Shown: positions 57,754 to 64,000 of the stretch, in pieces
Layout: the number at the start of each line of letters is the position of its first letter
Numbering within the stretch: position 1 is the stretch's first letter
DNA from: Pelagibacteraceae bacterium AG-337-G06
Lineage (GTDB): Bacteria > Pseudomonadota > Alphaproteobacteria > Pelagibacterales > AG-422-B15
Reading direction: 5' to 3'
DNA: 64,000 nt
Assembly: GCA_003282175.1 (NCBI GenBank)
Contig: QBZX01000004.1
Coordinates: 1 to 64,000, forward strand
Notes under the pieces: generated by a model
Database searches by the model: none
Seen by the model: the letters and a program-made list of their open reading frames with translations, nothing else
What the model was told of the DNA's origin: nothing
Program-made: the position numbers and the translations under genes

Positions 57754-58837
57754 TTGCAGTTTTTAATTTGCTTTGAAATATATCTCTGTCCATATAACCT
57801 TGCCTAAAGTATCTTTTATTTTCTCGATCTTTATAACTTTTTCTTCCATGCAAAACTCTATAGTTATCAAGAATTAACATATCACCTGACATTTGCTTTA
57901 TTTCGATATTGTTTTTGGAGTCTTTAATCAAGTCCCAAAACTTTCTTCTCGCTTTTATATATTCATTTAATCTTTTATTATTTTCATAAGGCATAACTTC
58001 AGTTCTATTATTATATCGTATTTGACAAATGTTATTATCATCGTCCAATTCAATAAGTTTACATTTATTTTCAAGACAAGCATTTTTATCAGCGTATCTA
58101 AAAAAAGTATTAAATGATGTAAGGGTATCAAAGTATTTTTTATGTCTTTTTCTGAGAATATTAGCAATATTAAAACCATCAGTTATAGTATTTTCCCCAC
58201 CAATATTTGCATTTTCAATACAATGTAGAAAAATATAGCCTTGAGTTGGAAATCGATAGGGGTTATCTGTATGATTCTCAAGACCTCTGGTTGTCATAGT
58301 TAAATCGTAAGCCTTATTTATATTTTTAACATCTGCAATTCCACCCCAGTTTGTCTTTTTTACTGGACCAATGAGTTTCATTAATTCATTTAATCCGTTT
58401 TTCTTTTTAGGTATATTCCTCACTAAACAAAATCCTAATTTATCAACGCTAGACATTATATCAAATAGCATTTTATTATTTATGTTCTTAAAATTATACT
58501 TTGGAACCTTAAGATTTTTTTTATTCCAAAGGTACTTATCATCACTTACAGGCGCTTTTTTAAGTTGTGAATATATATAGTTTATTTTGTAATTATGTTG
58601 AGAATTATCAGAAAAAGTAATTGCCAATGTTTCCTTTTCTATTTGAGCATCAATGATTTTTAATGATGGGCTTATTTCGGCCGCTTCAATTAATAACTGA
58701 TTAGTATAGGAGTCCCTTATTTCTGCATTGTCACTATGCTCATAAAGCCATTGAGAATTGACTTCATATTTTTTGCCATTTATTAAAATACAAAGTGAGT
58801 TTTTATTGTTTTTTTTAATGTTAAATGTGAAATTCAT
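57743..58837 (-). CDS. TauD/gamma-butyrobetaine dioxygenase-like Fe(II)/2-oxoglutarate oxygenase
   Basis: Start chosen at ATG 58837 (MNFTFNIKK; a TTG at 58849 is also in frame), giving 364 residues. The N-terminal part resembles the DUF971 domain of gamma-butyrobetaine hydroxylase, and the C-terminal TauD domain has the iron triad H189-x-D191 (ENHTDNPYR) and H330 (RVLHGRKSY), plus a 2-oxoglutarate-type arginine in RYFRQGY. The cysteines that bind zinc in the N-terminal domain of the human enzyme are absent (WLYEHSDNAEIRD). The substrate may be a betaine or trimethyllysine-like compound; that is inference. It overlaps both pccA (convergent) and lipB. Confidence 0.82.
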   Translation of the reverse strand: MNFTFNIKKNNKNSLCILINGKKYEVNSQWLYEHSDNAEIRDSYTNQLLIEAAEISPSLKIIDAQIEKETLAITFSDNSQHNYKINYIYSQLKKAPVSDDKYLWNKKNLKVPKYNFKNINNKMLFDIMSSVDKLGFCLVRNIPKKKNGLNELMKLIGPVKKTNWGGIADVKNINKAYDLTMTTRGLENHTDNPYRFPTQGYIFLHCIENANIGGENTITDGFNIANILRKRHKKYFDTLTSFNTFFRYADKNACLENKCKLIELDDDNNICQIRYNNRTEVMPYENNKRLNEYIKARRKFWDLIKDSKNNIEIKQMSGDMLILDNYRVLHGRKSYKDRENKRYFRQGYMDRDIFQSKLKTAISS

Positions 58838-59453
58838 TAAAAGTATCAAAAATATTTTTAACTAGGATATCATCAAAGGATTCAATATCAATATCGAATC
58901 CTAGGTCATATAAACTGGTAACGTATTCACTATCAAGGCCACAAGGTCTTATCCCTTTATAGTGATTAAGGTTAGGATTAATATTTATTGAAAAGCCGTG
59001 ATAGGTTACCCACTTTTTAAATTTAAGCCCTATGCTTGCAATTTTATAATATTTATTATCTATTTTTTTTACAAATACGCCGTGATGTTTAGTTAAGCTA
59101 ATTCCTTCAATATTGAAAGTCTTTAAAGTATTTATAATGATACTTTCAATTGAAGATACAAATTTTTTTATATCCTTTGTTCTATTATTTAGATTAAGCA
59201 TCAAGTATACAACTCTCTGACCAGGACCGTGGTAGGTATACTTGCCCCCTCTATTAGTTTGAAAAACTGGGAAACTCTGTGAATCAAGTAGATCATCTTT
59301 ATTGTCTTTAGAACCGGAGGTATAAATAGTTGGATGATTTAGCATCCAAACTAATTCATCTGACTTATTTTCAATTATTTGATTCACCCTATTTTCCATG
59401 TTTTTAAGACATTCAAGGTAATCTTGTGGGTTAGTACTTATTTTTAATTCCAT
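58821..59453 (-). CDS. lipB: Octanoyltransferase LipB
   Basis: Moves octanoyl from acyl carrier protein to lipoyl domains, the first step of lipoate synthesis. The 210-residue protein has NRGGKYTYHGPGQRVVYLML, K137 in YYKIASIGLKFKKW and the catalytic C171 in IRPCGLD. No lipA is adjacent. The downstream oxygenase overlaps its end by 17 bp. Confidence 0.93.
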   Translation of the reverse strand: MELKISTNPQDYLECLKNMENRVNQIIENKSDELVWMLNHPTIYTSGSKDNKDDLLDSQSFPVFQTNRGGKYTYHGPGQRVVYLMLNLNNRTKDIKKFVSSIESIIINTLKTFNIEGISLTKHHGVFVKKIDNKYYKIASIGLKFKKWVTYHGFSININPNLNHYKGIRPCGLDSEYVTSLYDLGFDIDIESFDDILVKNIFDTFNEFHI

Positions 59454-59497
59454 GTTTTCCTGGATAATAAACTATTTTAATATACATAAAGGAAATT

Positions 59498-60874
59498 ATG
59501 AATGAAATCAGTAGCGATCTTACTCAAAATGAAAATATTACATTTAACAATAAACTGATCAATGCGGTCATTGCTAATTGTGATGAAGAAAACAGGGCAA
59601 ACCTCGAAGGTCTTATTGAGCCTTTGCATCCTGCAGATTTAGCAGATTTACTTACTTTCCTGAATACAGATCAACGATCTTACATTCTTGGAACTCTAAA
59701 GGAAGATCGATATACAGAAGTATTAGCGGAATTAGATGACACTATTATTGACGAAACTGTTCAAAATTTAGAGGAAAAGAAAGTCGCAAGATCAATCAGT
59801 GAAATGGAAACTGATGACGCAATCAATTTGATTGAGTCCCTGGAGCCCAAATCAAAGAAAAAAATACTAGATCAAGTAAATCCGGCAGATCGTGTAATTT
59901 TTGAGGAGAGCCTTAATTACCCTGAAGATACGGCGGGAAGACGAATGCAAAAAGAATTTGTATCAATGCCTGGTTTCTGGTCTGTGGGTCAAGCAATTGA
60001 CTATTTGAGAAAAGAAATAAATTTACCAGATGATTTTTTTGAATTATTTATTGTTGATCCATCAAATAAACCATTGGGTAGTGCATCAGTATCCAAAGTA
60101 CTTCGCTCACAGAGAGACACAAAGCTAAGCGATATACTGGAAGACAGCCCAAAGTTCGTCAAGGCCTCTATGGATCAAGAAGAAGTAGCATTATTCTTTG
60201 AGCAATATTCATTAGTTTCAGCTGGTGTAGTTGACGATCAAAATCGATTAATTGGGAGAATTACGGCAGATGATATCGTATGGGTTCTTCAAGAGGAAGC
60301 TGAAGAAGATATTCTTAGATTAGGTGGTGTTGCTGAAAGTGAAATGAACCAATCAATTGGAAGATCAACAAAAAGAAGATTTATCTGGTTATTTATAAAT
60401 TTATTAACTGCAATATTAGCCTCATATGTAATTAGCCTCTTTGACGCTAGTATCGAAAAAATGGTAGCGCTTGCTGTTTTAATGCCAATAGTTGCTTCTA
60501 TGGGTGGCAACGCAGGAACTCAGACACTTACCTTAACTGTGCGTTCTCTGGCAACAAAAGAACTTGTTGAAAATAATAGAAGAAAAGTATTTATAAAGGA
60601 GATTGGAATTTCTATTTTAAACGGATTTATATTTGCTATTCTTACCGGCGTAGCTGCATTACTTTGGTTTGAAGATATGTCCCTTTCAATTATTGTAGGC
60701 GCAGCAATGATTATTAATATTTTATCAGCTGGTTTTTTTGGATTCCTTATTCCATATGTTTTCAATAGAATTAAAATTGATCCAGCCCTTGCTTCAAGTG
60801 TATTTGTTACAACAATTACAGATGTGTTTGGATTTCTGTCTTTCTTGGGATTAGCTTCGATATATTTATTCTAA
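59498..60874 (+). CDS. mgtE: MgtE-type magnesium channel
   Basis: The 458-residue protein has the cytoplasmic MgtE N domain (about 30-140, LHPADLADLLTFL), two CBS domains (about 145-270) that sense magnesium, a plug helix, and five membrane helices. The pore motif is PIVASMGGNAGTQTLTLTVRSLA. The ribosome-binding site AAAGGAA is clear. It is convergent with panC, overlapping by 4 bp. Confidence 0.96.
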   Translation: MNEISSDLTQNENITFNNKLINAVIANCDEENRANLEGLIEPLHPADLADLLTFLNTDQRSYILGTLKEDRYTEVLAELDDTIIDETVQNLEEKKVARSISEMETDDAINLIESLEPKSKKKILDQVNPADRVIFEESLNYPEDTAGRRMQKEFVSMPGFWSVGQAIDYLRKEINLPDDFFELFIVDPSNKPLGSASVSKVLRSQRDTKLSDILEDSPKFVKASMDQEEVALFFEQYSLVSAGVVDDQNRLIGRITADDIVWVLQEEAEEDILRLGGVAESEMNQSIGRSTKRRFIWLFINLLTAILASYVISLFDASIEKMVALAVLMPIVASMGGNAGTQTLTLTVRSLATKELVENNRRKVFIKEIGISILNGFIFAILTGVAALLWFEDMSLSIIVGAAMIINILSAGFFGFLIPYVFNRIKIDPALASSVFVTTITDVFGFLSFLGLASIYLF

Positions 60875-61704
60875 ATTGGAAAATTATCAATTAACCGAGT
60901 ACGTCCAACTTTTGCTGCAATAAAAATTCTTGATTTTGATTTTAAAGATTTTCTTTTTTCTAAATTATCAGTAAGGATTGTTAGGTAATCAATTTTATCT
61001 ATCCCGTTCATACGAAGTTTGCGCTTAGCATGAGCTAAAATCTTTGTCGTATTAAGTTTATTTTTAACTTTAGGGATTAAATATTTGCATATCTTATTGA
61101 TTTTATTGGCGATTTCAATTTCATTAATTTCTAAATATTTGTTTCTTGATGAAAGTGGTAATCCATTTTTATTTCTTACAGTTTTAATAGGAATAATGTT
61201 AGTACCAAAGTTCAGCTCATCCCTCATTTTTTTTATAACAACTAATTGTTGATAATCTTTTTCTCCAAAGAAAGAATTATCAGCTTGAACAATATCAAAC
61301 AATTTAATGACAATTTTCTTTACACCTGGAAAATAATTAGGCCTACTTTTTCCACATAAAATTTTTTCTATCTTAAAGTTAGGACATTTATAATATGTTT
61401 TATATTTAAGAATGTCATTTTCAATTGGAAGAAATACTATATCAACATTTTCATTTCTTAGAAGATTTAAATCATTATGAGTGTTTCTTGGGTAATTTTT
61501 AAAATCTTCATTTGGACTAAATTGAGACGGGTTAATGAAAATGCTTACAATTCTAATTGAATTTTTTTTCTTTGCCTTTTGTATCAATTTCATGTGCCCC
61601 AAGTGAAGAGCGCCCATAGTCGGTATAAAATTAATAATTAAACCATTCTTTTTTGTTTCTCCAATTATTCTTTTTAAATATTCAATGCTTTTAATAATTT
61701 TCAT
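60871..61704 (-). CDS. panC: Pantothenate synthetase
   Basis: Joins pantoate and beta-alanine with ATP. The 277-residue protein has the HIGH-like GALHLGH, FINPSQFSPNEDF, FGEKDYQQL and the KMSKS-like LPLSSRNKYL. The usual CGxxRPGHFxGV reads CGKSRPNYFPGV, so the GH dipeptide is changed to NY. panB and panD are not nearby. It follows the phosphodiesterase gene with a 5-bp gap. Confidence 0.93.
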   Translation of the reverse strand: MKIIKSIEYLKRIIGETKKNGLIINFIPTMGALHLGHMKLIQKAKKKNSIRIVSIFINPSQFSPNEDFKNYPRNTHNDLNLLRNENVDIVFLPIENDILKYKTYYKCPNFKIEKILCGKSRPNYFPGVKKIVIKLFDIVQADNSFFGEKDYQQLVVIKKMRDELNFGTNIIPIKTVRNKNGLPLSSRNKYLEINEIEIANKINKICKYLIPKVKNKLNTTKILAHAKRKLRMNGIDKIDYLTILTDNLEKRKSLKSKSRIFIAAKVGRTRLIDNFPI

Positions 61705-61709
61705 TTTTT

Positions 61710-62387
61710 TTAAATTAGTAAATTTTCAAAAATACAATTATCTGCAAACTTTTGTGATAATTTAAGCTTTTCATCATTATTAATTGTCCACGTTAAAGTT
61801 GGCAATTTATTCTTTCGAAGCTCCTGAACATCCATACTTTCTATATTATTTATATCAACTGCTATAAAATCTATATTTAATTCTTTTACTGTATTTTTCT
61901 TTATCTCGTTGTTACTTATAATAAGACCTGTGTTGTAATAGGGAGCATTATCACGAAACCATTCGCACGCCTTTAGGTCAAATGATTGAAATGCAACATC
62001 TCCTTGATATGTTCTTGTCAATTCAACTAATCTTTCTTCAATAATTGGATTAAAGTCAGACTTTATCTCTATTAAAATAGGTACACGAGAATTTACTTGA
62101 TAAAACATTTCTTCTAATGTTGGAATTTTTGACTTTGTGTCTAGTAGGTTAATTTGCCTCAAATCATTGCTATACATTTCAGCAATATTTTCTTCTAAAT
62201 TGCACAATCTTTTTAAGCTGTAATCATGAAATACGATTACTTCATGATCTTTAGATAAAACAACGTCACACTCTATAGCAAAATTATTTTTAATAGCATT
62301 TTCAAAAGCTTCTAAAGAATTTTCAATTATATAATTTTTCTTATGAAGTCCTCGATGAGCTATTGGCCGCTTTAGGAACTCCTTCAT
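61710..62387 (-). CDS. Glycerophosphodiester phosphodiesterase family protein
   Basis: The 225-residue TIM-barrel protein has AHRGLHKKNYIIENSLEAF and ECDVVLSKDHEVIVFHD, which carry the metal and catalytic residues, and IEIKSDF. There is no signal peptide, so it is cytosolic (UgpQ-like). It would release glycerol 3-phosphate and an alcohol from deacylated phospholipids. The end of the ridA-like gene overlaps its start by 4 bp. Confidence 0.9.
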   Translation of the reverse strand: MKEFLKRPIAHRGLHKKNYIIENSLEAFENAIKNNFAIECDVVLSKDHEVIVFHDYSLKRLCNLEENIAEMYSNDLRQINLLDTKSKIPTLEEMFYQVNSRVPILIEIKSDFNPIIEERLVELTRTYQGDVAFQSFDLKACEWFRDNAPYYNTGLIISNNEIKKNTVKELNIDFIAVDINNIESMDVQELRKNKLPTLTWTINNDEKLKLSQKFADNCIFENLLI

Positions 62388-62851
62388 TTTTCAATAATTG
62401 AGAAAATTGATGAAATCTCAACACACGCATTTTTTGGCAGTGAGATACATCCAACAGCTACACGTGAATGTTTTCCATTATCTGAGAGTATTTCACAAAC
62501 CACATCTGAAGCCCCATTGATTATCGTTGGATGATCTTCAAAACTACTTTCTGAATTGATATAACCTGCAATATGTAAACAACTAAAACTTTCTAGGGAA
62601 TACGATGAGTATATTTGATCTAAAATAGATAGAGTATTTAGCATGCATATTTTTGCTGCTCTTTTTGCGTTCTCAATTGAATTTTCTGTAGGTACTTTAC
62701 CTGTTATGAGTTGGTTTTTGATGAGAGGCAACTGTCCAGAAATATAGATTAGATTTCCTATTTTTTTCGCTGGAATATAATTACCAAGTGTTGCAACCTC
62801 AAAGTCTTCATAATTTTTATCTATTTCTAAAATCTTATCTTTTAACTTCAT
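62384..62851 (-). CDS. RidA/YjgF-family protein
   Basis: Start chosen at ATG 62851 (MKLKDKILEIDKNYED), giving 155 residues; a longer in-frame reading to 62965 lies inside the HAD-like gene. The family core GNLIYISGQLPLIKNQLITGK and the trimer-interface CVEISSIF region are visible. It belongs to the longer YjgF-like group, in which 2-aminoacrylate deaminase activity is not certain. It overlaps the upstream HAD-like gene by 17 bp. Confidence 0.85.
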   Translation of the reverse strand: MKLKDKILEIDKNYEDFEVATLGNYIPAKKIGNLIYISGQLPLIKNQLITGKVPTENSIENAKRAAKICMLNTLSILDQIYSSYSLESFSCLHIAGYINSESSFEDHPTIINGASDVVCEILSDNGKHSRVAVGCISLPKNACVEISSIFSIIEK

Positions 62852-63503
62852 CTTCAATAAAATTATATATTTCTTTCCAGCTGTTTGCACGAAAATCTGC
62901 CTCTTTCGGTGTTTTTGCAAGTTTGGAGAGTCTCTCATCTGAAATATAATGAATAGTTTTTGCACGTTTCACTTCAAGTTTTGAAGAAATAATATGAGGA
63001 GCTAGGTCATCAATAAAAAAGATCTTGCCGTTATAGCTTTTCACTAACTCTTTTATAACAAGTCCTTTAGGGCCATTACCTGCAATAATCGGCAACTCAA
63101 GACCATTATCTCTAAAACATGCCTTTCTATCCTCTAGATACTTGAATGGTATATTTGTTAAAATAATTATTTGAAAATTTAATATGTTGACGAGATTATT
63201 TAACGAATTAATTGAGTCTTTGACAAAATCAATTTGTCTTGATCTATTTTTAAAAAAGTTTTCTAGGTGAAACAAAACATCTTCATTAGAGATTGACTCA
63301 TTTGAAACCTTTTTTTTTATATTGCCAAAGAGTGCGTATGATTTTAAATCGTACCACATTGAATTATTTTGCAGATAATTCTCAAAACAAGGTAAAAAGT
63401 TTAAAAGAACTTCATCTGCATCTGAGATTAGCAAATGCTTATCTTGAACAATTACAGTTTTACGGATCTGGTCTATTAGACCTTCGGATAGATTAGCCTT
63501 CAT
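62835..63503 (-). CDS. HAD-like hydrolase of unknown substrate
   Basis: The 222-residue protein has HAD motif I in modified form (LLISDADEVLLNF, DxDxV), motif II IIILTNIP, a lysine in GPKGLVIKELV (motif III) and motif IV IFFIDDLAPHI. The second aspartate of motif I is present, so phosphatase activity is possible. Substrate unknown. It is co-directional with the ridA-like and phosphodiesterase genes. Confidence 0.78.
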   Translation of the reverse strand: MKANLSEGLIDQIRKTVIVQDKHLLISDADEVLLNFLPCFENYLQNNSMWYDLKSYALFGNIKKKVSNESISNEDVLFHLENFFKNRSRQIDFVKDSINSLNNLVNILNFQIIILTNIPFKYLEDRKACFRDNGLELPIIAGNGPKGLVIKELVKSYNGKIFFIDDLAPHIISSKLEVKRAKTIHYISDERLSKLAKTPKEADFRANSWKEIYNFIEDEVKR

Positions 63504-63509
63504 TGCTAA

Positions 63510-64000
63510 CTATTTAATTTCTATCAGTGTAAGCTTAGTTTGAGTATATTGTCCTAACGCTTCAAGTGATTTATCTCTTCCAAAACCTGATTGTTTATAC
63601 CCCCCGTGAGGTAATGACATATCTCCATCACTGACACTATTTATCAATACTTTTCCACTCTTAATTCTCTTTGCAAGCTTATGAACCTTATTAAGATCGT
63701 TGGACCAAATCATTGCATTTAGTCCGTAGCTTGTATCATTAGCAATTTCTAAAGCTTCATCTTCATTTTCAAAGTCTATAGTACACAAAACTGGACCAAA
63801 TATTTCTTCCTTAGCAACTTTCATTGAATTCTTAACATCTTTAAAAACTGTAGGGTTAACATAGCAACCACCTGTTTCCTGTAAAACTTGTTCACCTCCA
63901 GTAATAACATTTGCCCCTTCATTTTTGCCCGTGTCAATGTAATCCATAATTCTTTTAGTTTGAGTATGATCAACAATAGTGCCCATCAGAGTACTTGGAT
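63510..64000 (-). CDS. NAD(P)-dependent aldehyde dehydrogenase, N-terminus outside the window
   Basis: The reading frame is open to the window edge; the 163 visible codons are the C-terminal third. STLMGTIVDHTQTKRIMDYI, YVNPTVF, EEIFGPVLCTIDFENEDEAL and LPHGGYKQSGFGRDKSLEALGQYTQTK are aldehyde-dehydrogenase signatures, closest in style to gamma-glutamyl-aminobutyraldehyde (PuuC-like) enzymes. The catalytic Cys is not in the visible part. It is 6 bp before the HAD-like gene. Confidence 0.93.
   Translation of the reverse strand, partial: PSTLMGTIVDHTQTKRIMDYIDTGKNEGANVITGGEQVLQETGGCYVNPTVFKDVKNSMKVAKEEIFGPVLCTIDFENEDEALEIANDTSYGLNAMIWSNDLNKVHKLAKRIKSGKVLINSVSDGDMSLPHGGYKQSGFGRDKSLEALGQYTQTKLTLIEIK

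Overview
The window comes from a low-GC, gene-dense, free-living alphaproteobacterium. The evidence is the layout of the ribosomal cluster: adk lies between secY and rpsM, rpsK is followed directly by rpoA with no rpsD, and a tRNA-Tyr/tRNA-Gly/tuf/tRNA-Trp/secE/nusG block leads into rplKAJL-rpoBC. A blue-tuned proteorhodopsin, very short intergenic spaces and AT-rich DNA suggest a streamlined marine photoheterotroph of the SAR11 or HIMB59/AEGEAN-169 type. That lineage placement is inference and was not tested by a tree.

Left part (1-9.5 kb): a purine/housekeeping group on the minus strand (purB, map, sfsA) and a divergent CinA-like gene; a free-standing proteorhodopsin with its own terminator; tRNA-Leu; NAD kinase; then glycerol kinase, a class II aldolase-family protein, a complete NAD-dependent formate dehydrogenase and a histidine-rich membrane hydroxylase. 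Light and formate are two plausible supplementary energy sources for a heterotroph.

Secretion region (9.6-22.7 kb): a 41-residue lipoprotein and an 819-residue, disulfide-rich exported protein on the plus strand face a complete, tightly overlapping type II secretion operon, gspCDEFGHIJKLM, on the minus strand. A divergent prepilin peptidase follows. GspE lacks its usual four-cysteine subdomain, and the peptidase has a shifted cysteine pattern.

tRNA and translation region (22.7-53.3 kb): a 52-bp fragment matching the 3' part of tRNA-Thr and the intact tRNA-Thr bracket one small monooxygenase-like gene, in the geometry left by tRNA-targeted integration. Then come rlmB, tRNA-Tyr, tRNA-Gly, tuf, tRNA-Trp, secE, nusG, the L11/L1/L10/L7-L12 genes, rpoB and rpoC. 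The str, S10, spc and alpha ribosomal operons run on without a break. Internal promoters are visible before rpsL and before rpsM.

Right part (53.3-64 kb): a 23S rRNA pseudouridine synthase; both subunits of a propionyl-CoA-type carboxylase; a TauD/gamma-butyrobetaine-hydroxylase-like oxygenase; lipB; an MgtE magnesium channel; panC; a glycerophosphodiester phosphodiesterase; a RidA-family protein; a HAD-like protein; and the C-terminal part of an aldehyde dehydrogenase cut by the window edge. No CRISPR array, insertion sequence, integrase, rRNA gene or replication origin was seen. No gene-free stretch longer than about 170 bp remains once the small genes are counted.
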